A stretch of DNA of 64,000 bases, from NCBI RefSeq assembly GCF_001957125.1, contig NZ_MPHJ01000001.1, positions 1,061,765 through 1,125,764 on the forward strand. The letters run 5' to 3'. Within the stretch, counting starts at the first letter, position 1. Each line of letters starts with the position of its first letter. A program made the position numbers and the translations under genes. Positions 8,442 through 15,843 of this stretch are shown one piece after another. Under the pieces are notes generated by a model. That model worked only from the letters and a program-made list of their open reading frames with translations, was not told the DNA's origin and searched no databases. This stretch comes from Shewanella sp. UCD-KL12. Its GTDB lineage: Bacteria; Pseudomonadota; Gammaproteobacteria; Enterobacterales; Shewanellaceae.

Positions 8442-9278
8442 ATGATTGAGCGAGCTAGTGTAGGTTTAGGTTTAAGACGTGAGATGCTCGATGAGTTTTG
8501 CTCTGCTATTCCTAAGGAGATTGATTTTTTTGAAATAGCGCCTGAAAACTGGATGACATTGGGTGGTAAATACGGCAAACAACTTAGGTCATTAACTGAG
8601 CAGAAGCCGTTTGTGTGTCATGGGCTTTCTTTGTCTATTGGCAGTCCATCCCCGTTAGATATTGAATTTGTTACTAACATCAAAAAATTTTTGGATGAAC
8701 ACGGTATTGAGCAATATTCAGAGCACCTAAGCTACTGCTCTGGCACTGGGCATATGTATGATCTGATGCCTATCCCTTTCACTGAAGAAGCGGTAAGACA
8801 TGTGGTGAATCGTGTTAAGCAGGTTGAGGATATCATTGAACGCCCACTTATCCTGGAGAATGTCTCGTTTTATACCGCACCAGGTGCACAGATGAGTGAG
8901 CTTGAGTTTGTGAATGCTGTTTTAGAGGAGGCTGATTGTAAACTGCTTCTAGACGTTAATAATATCTATGTGAATTCAGTGAATCACAATTATGATGCTA
9001 GCCATTTCCTTAATGCCATGCCAACTGAGCGTATTGCCTATCTTCATATCGCTGGCCACTATCAAGAAGCTGAAGACATCATTGTGGATACTCACGGCGC
9101 AGATATTGTCTCCCCAGTGTGGCAATTGCTTGAGGAGTGCTATCGACAGCATGGCGTCTACCCAACCTTACTGGAAAGAGATTTCAATATCCCAAAGACA
9201 GAAGTGCTACTCAATGAAGTTAATGAGATCCATCATTATCAAGCCAATAGGCTACGAGATAAGTCTAGGAGAGCGTGA
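8442..9278 (+). CDS. MNIO (DUF692) RiPP-modifying multinuclear iron oxidase, HvfB/BufB type
   Basis: This 278-residue TIM-barrel-like protein belongs to the DUF692/MNIO family (MbnB, HvfB, BufB), which uses two or three iron ions and O2 to modify cysteine residues in RiPP precursors. Candidate metal ligands and conserved motifs are visible: CHGLS (His60), SEHLSY (Glu94, His95), LENVSFY (Glu139, Asn140), LLDVNNIYVN (Asp171, Asn173, Asn174), LHIAGH (His202, His206), DTHGAD (Asp216, His218) and LLERD (Glu245). The ATG at 8442 follows GGGGAG; an in-frame TTG at 8421 is less likely. The stop codon shares one base with the next start, indicating translational coupling. Its substrate is presumably the EGKCG precursor immediately upstream. 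Confidence 0.9.
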   Translation: MIERASVGLGLRREMLDEFCSAIPKEIDFFEIAPENWMTLGGKYGKQLRSLTEQKPFVCHGLSLSIGSPSPLDIEFVTNIKKFLDEHGIEQYSEHLSYCSGTGHMYDLMPIPFTEEAVRHVVNRVKQVEDIIERPLILENVSFYTAPGAQMSELEFVNAVLEEADCKLLLDVNNIYVNSVNHNYDASHFLNAMPTERIAYLHIAGHYQEAEDIIVDTHGADIVSPVWQLLEECYRQHGVYPTLLERDFNIPKTEVLLNEVNEIHHYQANRLRDKSRRA

Positions 9279-10024
9279 TGCAGTTTGATGACATTCAACA
9301 TTCGTTTATTCAATATATCAAAGAGCCGAAAAGTGTTTTACCGATAGGCACTGATGAAAGACGCATGAAGATTTATCGTGATCTGTTTTTTAATAATATT
9401 AATGGCTTCGTTTCTAGTGCATTTCCAGTACTAAAGAGCCTTTATTCTGATGAGCTTTGGCTGAGTTTGGTACAAAACTTCTTTGTTACTCATGATTGCC
9501 AGACACCTATTTTCATCGAAATAGCCCAAGAGTTTGTTGACTTTCTACAGACAGAATATCTAGCTAAGGAGACTGATCCTGCATTTTTACTCGAGCTAGC
9601 ACATTATGAATATATGGAATTAGTCGTTGCCGTTGCAAAAGACAACCCTCAACAGCAGAGAATTGATAAACCCATTGAGCAAGTGTCCCTTTGCCTATCG
9701 GATAGCGCTCAGGTATTACAATACGCCTTTGCTGTTCAGCGTGTCAGTGAAGAGTATCAACCTATTGAGCCTGCAGAAACCGCCCAGTTATTTTGTCTTT
9801 ACCGAGATGAACATGATGAGGTTATCTTTTTACAACTAAATCCACTCACGGCTCAAGTATTAGGCTTTATCTCTCAGTGGGATAGCATTGGGCTGGAGGA
9901 GCTTATTATTTGGTTAAAGCAGACCTATCCACAGCTTGATAGTGACGTGCTAGAAAATGGCTGCCTACAGATGCTTGAAGATCTTGCTAGCAAGGGAGTG
10001 GTTAAAGATTTCCATTACAGTTAA
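9278..10024 (+). CDS. DUF2063 RiPP partner protein, HvfC/BufC type
   Basis: The 248-residue protein begins with a DUF2063 domain (FDDIQHSFIQYI near the start, then RMKIYRDLFFNNINGFVSSAFPVLK). This is the helical domain found in partners of MNIO enzymes. A less conserved C-terminal part (about 150-248) resembles the winged-helix-like peptide-recognition domain of such partners. It is expected to bind the precursor and present it to the MNIO enzyme. The start ATG overlaps the MNIO stop (TGATG), with GTG at 9275 as an alternative. No DoxX-like fourth gene (HvfD) follows, unlike Haemophilus. Confidence 0.85.
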   Translation: MQFDDIQHSFIQYIKEPKSVLPIGTDERRMKIYRDLFFNNINGFVSSAFPVLKSLYSDELWLSLVQNFFVTHDCQTPIFIEIAQEFVDFLQTEYLAKETDPAFLLELAHYEYMELVVAVAKDNPQQQRIDKPIEQVSLCLSDSAQVLQYAFAVQRVSEEYQPIEPAETAQLFCLYRDEHDEVIFLQLNPLTAQVLGFISQWDSIGLEELIIWLKQTYPQLDSDVLENGCLQMLEDLASKGVVKDFHYS

Positions 10025-10125
10025 TTGAGTTTGGTTTGTTTGCCAGCGTTGAGTGAATAGCTTGCAAGGAAAATGAAATCGGCACTTCCTTATTAGGGGA
10101 CATATCCCTATAATGACGTCAAAAA

Positions 10126-10139
10126 TTGATCTAGATCAA
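10126..10139. promoter_or_regulatory. Perfect FNR/EtrA-type palindrome
   Basis: TTGATCTAGATCAA matches the FNR consensus TTGAT-N4-ATCAA exactly. It is 30 nt upstream of the 39-codon ORF at 10170. A TATAAT hexamer at 10109-10114 lies just upstream, so if that is the -10 element the site overlaps the early transcribed region and would suit repression. An activator arrangement would place the start site too close to the ATG for a ribosome-binding site. Confidence 0.6.
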
Positions 10140-10169
10140 TAAAATGTCATGTGAACGTAAGAGGAAGTT

Positions 10170-10289
10170 ATGACTCAGCCCTTTAAAGACCCTTTTAATA
10201 TCGTCTATTTTCTTGTTTTTATCCTTGTTTTGTTGATCCCGACGCTTCCTGCGAGCTTGTCTTGGTTGAAGATGGCTGGCGTGCTTTAA
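10170..10289 (+). CDS. 39-residue single-span membrane protein (unrecognised)
   Basis: The ORF starts MTQPFKDPFNIVYF, followed by a hydrophobic stretch (about residues 10-30) and a short tail ending WLKMAGVL. It is preceded by a strong ribosome-binding site (AAGAGGAAG, 2-10 nt upstream), a perfect FNR-type site and a TATAAT box, and it ends before an intrinsic terminator. These signals argue for a real gene despite its size. I do not recognise the family. Its place directly behind the RiPP cassette may be chance, because it appears to have its own promoter. Confidence 0.6.
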   Translation: MTQPFKDPFNIVYFLVFILVLLIPTLPASLSWLKMAGVL

Positions 10290-10358
10290 CTACTAAGCTT
10301 TGACTTAAAGCTTAAGCGTATTCAGCGCTAGTAACCCTTTAGCTCTTTGGGTAGACTA

Positions 10359-10382
10359 ACCACTCTTTTGAGTGGTTTTTTT
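10359..10382 (+). terminator. Intrinsic terminator before ybaN-like gene
   Basis: AACCACTC-tttt-GAGTGGTT is followed by a T run. It ends the transcript of the small membrane ORF and separates it from the downstream gene. Confidence 0.85.
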
Positions 10383-10395
10383 ATGAAGGGAAATA

Positions 10396-10764
10396 ATGGT
10401 AATTAAGCGAGGTTTGTATTTAATCTGCGGTTTAGTGAGCTTAGCTTTAGGGTTACTTGGGATACCGCTGCCTATTTTACCAACAGTCCCCTTTATCTTG
10501 CTTGCCGCTTTCTGCTTTGCCCGTTCAAGTACTCGCTTACATCATTGGCTGATGACGCATCCTTGGTTTTCAGAAGCGCTTAATGATTGGGATAAACAAC
10601 GCGCTATTCGTAAAGGATTAAAGAAGAAAGCCTACATTGTCAGTGGGCTCAGCTTTGGGGTTAGCATCGCCATTGTGCCTTTATTATGGGTCAAGATCAT
10701 GTTGCTCTGTTTTGCAATTGGGCTAGGTTTCTACTTAAGACAGATCCCAGAACTCGAAGATTAG
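10396..10764 (+). CDS. ybaN: DUF454 inner-membrane protein YbaN
   Basis: This 122-residue protein has an N-terminal hydrophobic hairpin (about 5-40, with the proline-rich turn GIPLPILPTVPF), a conserved cytosolic stretch with FARSS and HPWF, and a second hydrophobic pair (about 78-114). This is the DUF454/YbaN layout. The function is unknown. As in Escherichia coli, it is immediately upstream of apt. RBS AGGGAA precedes the ATG. Confidence 0.85.
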   Translation: MVIKRGLYLICGLVSLALGLLGIPLPILPTVPFILLAAFCFARSSTRLHHWLMTHPWFSEALNDWDKQRAIRKGLKKKAYIVSGLSFGVSIAIVPLLWVKIMLLCFAIGLGFYLRQIPELED

Positions 10765-11002
10765 TACCTTTAATCTTGCCCTGTTAGGCCTCATAGACTC
10801 CAATGGCGAGGCGCTGCTTTATCTATACATATAATCCCCCGTTAATGTTAAACCTCTCGTTAGATTAATTTGGTAAATTGTGACGCTATACCTCAATTCC
10901 TGTTGTAATCGCATGAGAGATTGTTGCAACTGGGGTGAAAGACACATAAGCTTTAGCCGGATTTTTAAAAGCTGGCGATTTTAGCGAGCAAAACCAGAAA
11001 AG

Positions 11003-11557
11003 ATGATGGTTATGAATACAGAAACTTTAGCATTGATAAAACAGAGCATTAAGACTATTCCGGATTACCCAAAAGCTGGGATCCTTTTCAGAGACGTGAC
11101 TAGCTTGCTTGAAGAGCCTGAAGCTTATCGTGCAACGATTGAGCTGTTGACTGAAGAGTACAAAGATCAGGGCTTCACTAAAATTGTGGGTACCGAGGCA
11201 CGAGGCTTTCTGTTTGGCGCCCCATTAGCATTAGCGTTAGGTGTCGGTTTTATCCCTGTACGTAAACCAGGTAAGTTGCCAAGAGAAACAATCTCTCAAA
11301 GTTATGATCTAGAATATGGCCAAGATGTACTTGAGCTGCATACCGATGCGATTAATGCTGATGATAAAGTATTGGTTGTGGATGACTTACTGGCAACAGG
11401 TGGCACTATTGAAGCTACTGTAAAGCTTATTCGTAAGCTAGGTGGTCAAGTTAACCACGCTGCATTTGTGATCTCTTTGCCTGATATCGGCGGTGAAAAG
11501 CGCTTAGAAGCTATGGATATCGAACTCGTTAAACTTTGTGAATTTGAAGGCGAGTAA
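11003..11557 (+). CDS. apt: Adenine phosphoribosyltransferase
   Basis: Apt salvages adenine with PRPP to form AMP in the cytosol. The 184-residue protein shows the N-terminal [15 protein letters not shown] motif, the GTEARGF loop near 63-69, the flexible loop RKPGKLP and the PRPP-binding motif [13 protein letters not shown] at 123-135. Three in-frame ATGs lie at 11003, 11006 and 11012, and the ribosome-binding site is weak, so the exact start is uncertain by up to three codons. It lies between ybaN and dnaX as in Escherichia coli. Confidence 0.93.
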   Translation: MMVMNTETLALIKQSIKTIPDYPKAGILFRDVTSLLEEPEAYRATIELLTEEYKDQGFTKIVGTEARGFLFGAPLALALGVGFIPVRKPGKLPRETISQSYDLEYGQDVLELHTDAINADDKVLVVDDLLATGGTIEATVKLIRKLGGQVNHAAFVISLPDIGGEKRLEAMDIELVKLCEFEGE

Positions 11558-11607
11558 CTTTAGAGGTTAAATTGTTATCCTAAAGGCGAATTATCACCCG
11601 TAAAAAT

Positions 11608-11662
11608 GCTCCTCAGTAGCGCCACTTAACGCGACATGTTAAGGTGCTGATAACTGAGGAGC
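11608..11662 (+). promoter_or_regulatory. Long stem-loop between apt and dnaX
   Basis: Outer arms GCTCCTCAGT (11608-11617) and ACTGAGGAGC (11653-11662) pair perfectly over 10 bp. CTTAAC/GTTAAG and AGC/GCT pairs lie inside. There is no T-tract after it, so it is not a standard terminator. It ends 39 nt before the dnaX ATG and could be a leader structure, a processing site or a protein-binding cruciform. Confidence 0.55.
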
Positions 11663-11701
11663 GTGCTCCCGAAATTAACAAGTGACACTTTGGGGAGTTC
11701 C

Positions 11702-14560
11702 ATGTCATATCAGGTGTTGGCCAGAAAATGGCGCCCTGCCACCTTTGAGCAAATGGTTGGTCAATCTCATGTTTTACATGCATTAACCAATGCGCTCAGC
11801 CAGCAAAGATTACATCATGCATACCTGTTTTCCGGCACTCGTGGAGTTGGGAAGACCAGTCTCGCACGTCTATTTGCCAAAGGTTTAAATTGCGAGCAAG
11901 GTGTCACAGCATCACCTTGTGGTCAGTGCTCGAGCTGTGTTGAGATCTCTGAGGGGCGTTTTGTCGATCTTATTGAAGTCGATGCAGCCTCTCGTACTAA
12001 GGTTGATGACACCCGGGAACTGCTAGATAACGTTCAGTATCGTCCTAGTCGTGGCCGTTATAAAGTTTATCTGATTGATGAAGTTCATATGCTCTCTAGA
12101 AGTAGCTTTAATGCGCTACTAAAGACACTTGAAGAGCCACCTGAGCATGTGAAATTTTTGCTTGCGACAACCGATCCACAACGCTTACCTGTCACTGTTT
12201 TATCTCGCTGTTTGCAATTTAACTTGAAGAGTTTGACTCAAGAGGAGATAGCGAATCAGCTGTCTCATGTACTTGGACAAGAGCAGATTGAGTTTGATAA
12301 GCCGGCATTGAGTTTACTCGCTAAATCAGCAAATGGCAGTATGCGTGATGCATTGAGCCTAGCCGATCAATCGATTGCATTTGGCGCGGGGAAAGTTCAC
12401 CTTGCTCAAGTGCAAACGATGCTTGGGAGTATTGATGAGCAGCATGTCATTTCGCTGCTCGAGGCCTTAGTTCAAGGTGATATTCCCAACCTAATGCAGC
12501 TTGTTGATAAGGTGATCTCTTTTGGTGCTGACTCCCATGAGGTTTTACGCAGTTTACTAGAGCTATTGCATCAAATTACTTTGAGTCAATTTGCGCCTGC
12601 AGCCGCTCAGCTTTCTATATATAGTAAGCAGATAACTGCTTTCTCTGAGCAGTTAAGCCCAGAGCAAGTACAGCTGTATTATCAGCTCCTGCTTGCTGGT
12701 AGGAAAGATCTTCCCCATGCTCCAGACCCTAAGTCTGGGCTTGAGATGGCGTTATTAAGAGCTGTCGCTTTTGTCCCTGAGACACCTGTTACTCGCTGGG
12801 TTGTAGAAAAGCCTGTTTCAATCACTTTATCAGAAGTCGATGCAACTCACGCTGCTACTGATATTGAGCAAACTGTGAGTGTGAAGTCTGAGAGTAGCGC
12901 TCAACAAGTCAACCCGTCAGCTCCAAGTGATGAGCAAGAAGAGGCGGATGATAGCGGGGTTTTAAACTCACTAGACAGTGAGCAAGCTTTGATTTTAAGC
13001 CAAGCGGCAAGTCAAGGTATGGTACAAGCTGACATCTCGCCTGTTACGACAAAAAGCGAAACTGCCAGTATATCAAACCCTTTGAATTCTGCAGAAAACC
13101 TAGATGCTTCTGCGAGTAAGCCTGTCATAGCCGAAGAGGTTAAAGACACTGCGAATACAAGCATTGCACTTGCAGGGAGTGAGCTTGTAGAAACTGAAGT
13201 TGTAGAGAGTGAGCAAGAAGTAACGTCTGAACTTGCTACTTCCGTTGCTAAAAGTGAACTGAGCTCAGAGCCCTCCCATGACACGGCCCGCCCAACAAAT
13301 CACTATGATGAACAATATTTAGTTCAAGCCCAAGCGCAAGATGATCAATTTGATTATCAGCAACAAGATTATCAACAACAAGACTACCAGCAAGATAATC
13401 AGCAAGATGGCATGTCGTCAGAGGACTATCTCCCCTTCGATAGCCTTCCCGCTACACAAGGCACTGCCGGGACTAACGGCGTAGAGGCTGTGAATTTGGC
13501 TCAGCAAGGTGAACAAGAATCATCTGCTCCATTAACCGCGGCCTCTGAACATTTAAATGCTGAAGAAGACATTTTAGATGCGGTACTTGCTGCCAGAGAC
13601 TCTCTACTTACCGACTTGGCTAAGAAGCCTGAGGAGAGTGGTGGAAAAAAGCCTGAAGCTCAGCGTAAGGAGTTTGTACCTCCTAAGCGCAAGCCAGATG
13701 CTGAGCCTCAAGTTGCAGCTAAAGATACGACAGAGGAACCTGACACCGCTATAGCTAAGCCTGGTACTTCTGCATCTACGCAGCCTCCTGTCACTCAATT
13801 GCCAGTGAACAGTGACATCGAAGATAGGCCTCCTTGGGAAGAGCAGGAAAGTGAACAAGACTCTTTACTTAATGCGCCAGTGCTTAATGAACCAGTTTTA
13901 AATGAACAAGCCCTGAACGAGCCTGCACTTAACGAAACTGGGGTTAACAAAGCTGCTAACATAGGGACTCGTGTTGTTGAAGGCACTCAATCTGTTGCTG
14001 CACCAGCTGTACAGAATAATAGCAGTATTGAAGCAGTACAAATTGATGGTTCCAGTGTTGATCATTTCCCCCCTTTAGGTGAGGGAGAGGTCACGGGCAA
14101 CGAAATAGACTTGAAGTGGTATCGATTGATGACTGCTATTGATGTCGGCGGGCGAGTGCGCCAATTGGCAGTAAATTCAGTGTGTCACCAATTTACTCAA
14201 CCATTGTCACTCTTGCTTAAGCCAAATCAGAAGCATTTGGCTGCTGAAATTGCAATCGTACAGTTAGAGGAGGCACTATCACGTGCTTTAGAAACTGATG
14301 AATGTAAAGTGAATATCACTGTGGGCCTTGATGAGCAAAGAGAAACACCACTTGAGATACGACAGCGATTTCATCGCGAGATTCAGTCTCAAGCGCACCA
14401 TTGTTTAGTCACAGATATTAATATCCAATGGCTAGTTAGCCAAATGGATGCAGAATTGGAGCCCGATAGCTTAAGTTACTCACCTGAGTTATTGAGTTTA
14501 AAAGGAAATAGCATTGAACTTATCGATAAGTCGAACTTTAAGGCGTTACCTCAGTCATAA
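11702..14560 (+). CDS. dnaX: DNA polymerase III subunits tau and gamma
   Basis: DnaX is the clamp-loader ATPase. The 952-residue tau product has Walker A GTRGVGKTS at 45-53, a four-cysteine zinc module (Cys64, 73, 76, 79), the LIDEVHM Walker B region and sensor motifs, followed by the clamp-loader lid and collar. From about residue 375 to 800 comes a very long low-complexity acidic linker with Q/D/Y and N/E/L/P repeats. A conserved C-terminal tau domain follows. Tau is far longer than the 643 residues of Escherichia coli. ATG at 11702 (RBS GGGGAG) is preferred over an upstream in-frame start because it gives MSYQVLARKWRP. A slippery site at 13645 predicts a shorter gamma product. Confidence 0.95.
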   Translation: MSYQVLARKWRPATFEQMVGQSHVLHALTNALSQQRLHHAYLFSGTRGVGKTSLARLFAKGLNCEQGVTASPCGQCSSCVEISEGRFVDLIEVDAASRTKVDDTRELLDNVQYRPSRGRYKVYLIDEVHMLSRSSFNALLKTLEEPPEHVKFLLATTDPQRLPVTVLSRCLQFNLKSLTQEEIANQLSHVLGQEQIEFDKPALSLLAKSANGSMRDALSLADQSIAFGAGKVHLAQVQTMLGSIDEQHVISLLEALVQGDIPNLMQLVDKVISFGADSHEVLRSLLELLHQITLSQFAPAAAQLSIYSKQITAFSEQLSPEQVQLYYQLLLAGRKDLPHAPDPKSGLEMALLRAVAFVPETPVTRWVVEKPVSITLSEVDATHAATDIEQTVSVKSESSAQQVNPSAPSDEQEEADDSGVLNSLDSEQALILSQAASQGMVQADISPVTTKSETASISNPLNSAENLDASASKPVIAEEVKDTANTSIALAGSELVETEVVESEQEVTSELATSVAKSELSSEPSHDTARPTNHYDEQYLVQAQAQDDQFDYQQQDYQQQDYQQDNQQDGMSSEDYLPFDSLPATQGTAGTNGVEAVNLAQQGEQESSAPLTAASEHLNAEEDILDAVLAARDSLLTDLAKKPEESGGKKPEAQRKEFVPPKRKPDAEPQVAAKDTTEEPDTAIAKPGTSASTQPPVTQLPVNSDIEDRPPWEEQESEQDSLLNAPVLNEPVLNEQALNEPALNETGVNKAANIGTRVVEGTQSVAAPAVQNNSSIEAVQIDGSSVDHFPPLGEGEVTGNEIDLKWYRLMTAIDVGGRVRQLAVNSVCHQFTQPLSLLLKPNQKHLAAEIAIVQLEEALSRALETDECKVNITVGLDEQRETPLEIRQRFHREIQSQAHHCLVTDINIQWLVSQMDAELEPDSLSYSPELLSLKGNSIELIDKSNFKALPQS
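13342..13410 (+). repeat. Short Q/D/Y tandem repeats in dnaX linker
   Basis: Fifteen-base units encode YQQQD-type pentapeptides within the disordered linker of tau and gamma. Further on, at about 13870-13950, imperfect repeats encode LNEP/LNEQ-type motifs. Such repeats explain part of the extra length of this DnaX. Confidence 0.65.
13631..13656 (+). other. dnaX: Programmed -1 frameshift signal in dnaX (gamma production)
   Basis: The heptamer A-AAA-AAG (13645-13651) is in the correct phase. A Shine-Dalgarno-like GAGGAG (13631-13636) lies upstream. After slippage the next codons are GCC and then stop TGA (13654-13656), giving a gamma protein of about 651 residues. AGGAG/CTCCT arms just downstream can form a stimulating hairpin. 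The arrangement mirrors the known Escherichia coli dnaX site. Confidence 0.85.
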
Positions 14561-14645
14561 GATTGTGCGGCTTTGATTGATTATCAGCGTTATTTAAGTA
14601 AGATGAGCCAACTTTATTTGACCCTAAATTGAAGAGAAAATAGAT

Positions 14646-14975
14646 ATGTTTGGAAAAGGCGGTATGGGTAACCTGATGAAGCAGGCCCAGCAGATGCAAG
14701 ATAAAATGGCAAAAGTGCAAGAAGAGATCGCACGTATGGAAGTGACTGGCGAAGCCGGTGCTGGCCTTGTTAAAGTGACTATGACGGGTTCTCACAGTGT
14801 ACGTAAAGTTGATATCGATCCTAGCTTGCTAGAAGATGATAAAGAGATGCTGGAAGATCTTATTGCAGCAGCTTGCAACGATGCGGCGCGCCGTGTAGAA
14901 GAGAGCCAAAAAGAGAGAATGGCTGAAGTGACTGGCGGTATGCAACTACCACCAGGCATGAAGATGCCGTTCTAA
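14646..14975 (+). CDS. ybaB: Nucleoid-associated protein YbaB/EbfC
   Basis: The 109-residue protein matches the YbaB/EbfC family: a small dimeric DNA-binding protein with long N-terminal helices ([21 protein letters not shown]) and the conserved GLVKVTMTG strand. The C-terminus LPPGMKMPF is typical. It sits between dnaX and recR, as in most proteobacteria, and probably shares their transcript. RBS GAAGAGAA precedes the ATG. Confidence 0.95.
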   Translation: MFGKGGMGNLMKQAQQMQDKMAKVQEEIARMEVTGEAGAGLVKVTMTGSHSVRKVDIDPSLLEDDKEMLEDLIAAACNDAARRVEESQKERMAEVTGGMQLPPGMKMPF

Positions 14976-14994
14976 TCTGGACGAAATTTAAAAG

Positions 14995-15594
14995 ATGAAA
15001 TTTAGTCCTCTCGTCGATGAATTAATACAGTCACTGAAGTGTTTACCTGGCGTAGGCCCAAAGTCTGCCCAGAGAATGGCATTTCAGTTATTGGAGCGAG
15101 ACAGAAAAGCTGGACAGTCTCTTGGTGAGGCTCTCTCTAAAGCTATGAGTGATGTAGGGCATTGCCAAGCGTGTCGTACTTTTACTGAAGAGAGCCACTG
15201 TCCCATCTGTGCCAGTAGTAAACGCGGTCAATCAGATGTTATCTGTGTTGTTGAAACGCCTGCTGATGTTTTAGCCATTGAGGCTGGTGGTCATTTTTCT
15301 GGGCGATACTTTGTATTACTTGGGCACCTTTCTCCTCTGGACGGTGTCGGCCCCGACGAGCTTGGACTTGCTTTGCTGGAATCACAGTTATCATCAGGTG
15401 ATGTAGCTGAATTGATTTTGGCAACCAACCCAACAGTTGAAGGGGATGCTACAGCGCATTTTATTGCAGATATGGCAAAGACCCATCAGGTGTCGGTAAG
15501 CCGTATCGCTCATGGCGTTCCTGTTGGTGGCGAGCTTGAATATGTCGATAGCACCACATTGGCGCTATCATTTAATGGGCGCTTACCTCTCTAA
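14995..15594 (+). CDS. recR: Recombination mediator RecR
   Basis: RecR (199 residues) acts with RecO/RecF to load RecA on gapped DNA. The order of domains is clear: an N-terminal helix-hairpin-helix ([14 protein letters not shown] at 17-30), a C4 zinc finger (Cys57, Cys60, Cys69, Cys72), a Toprim domain ([14 protein letters not shown] onward) and the C-terminal Walker-B-like/ring-forming part with [12 protein letters not shown]. It begins 19 nt after ybaB. A terminator at 15671 closes the unit. Confidence 0.96.
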   Translation: MKFSPLVDELIQSLKCLPGVGPKSAQRMAFQLLERDRKAGQSLGEALSKAMSDVGHCQACRTFTEESHCPICASSKRGQSDVICVVETPADVLAIEAGGHFSGRYFVLLGHLSPLDGVGPDELGLALLESQLSSGDVAELILATNPTVEGDATAHFIADMAKTHQVSVSRIAHGVPVGGELEYVDSTTLALSFNGRLPL

Positions 15595-15670
15595 CCTGTG
15601 AACTTGCCCTGTTTTAGTTGCACTTTATTACTTAGTGTTAGTAGTTAGTTAAAGTGACATCAGGTTTGAA

Positions 15671-15708
15671 AATCCAGTATTTGCTATGCAAGTACTGGAT
15701 TTTTTTTA
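15671..15708 (+). terminator. Intrinsic terminator after recR
   Basis: AATCCAGTA and TACTGGATT arms around a 12-13 nt loop are followed by eight T residues. Confidence 0.85.
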
Positions 15709-15737
15709 ACCATTCAGAATGATGAATTCGATTTCCC

Positions 15738-15765
15738 CTTGAAAAGCCAGATTCCAGCCCCATCT
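15738..15765 (+). promoter_or_regulatory. Sigma32 (heat-shock) promoter of htpG
   Basis: CTTGAAA (15738-15744) and CCCCATCT (15758-15765) are separated by 13 nt, an excellent match to the RpoH consensus. The promoter lies about 75-105 nt upstream of htpG, a known heat-shock gene. Confidence 0.88.
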
Positions 15766-15843
15766 CTAATGCATAGCGAATTATGTGTAACTACGACTCG
15801 ATTCAAATTGAATTAGTTTTGTGAAATACAGAGGGAATACTCC

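Noticed and set aside
13012..13284. Antisense open frame in dnaX
   Set aside because: It is a shadow of the low-complexity linker; there is no start signal and no recognisable domain.
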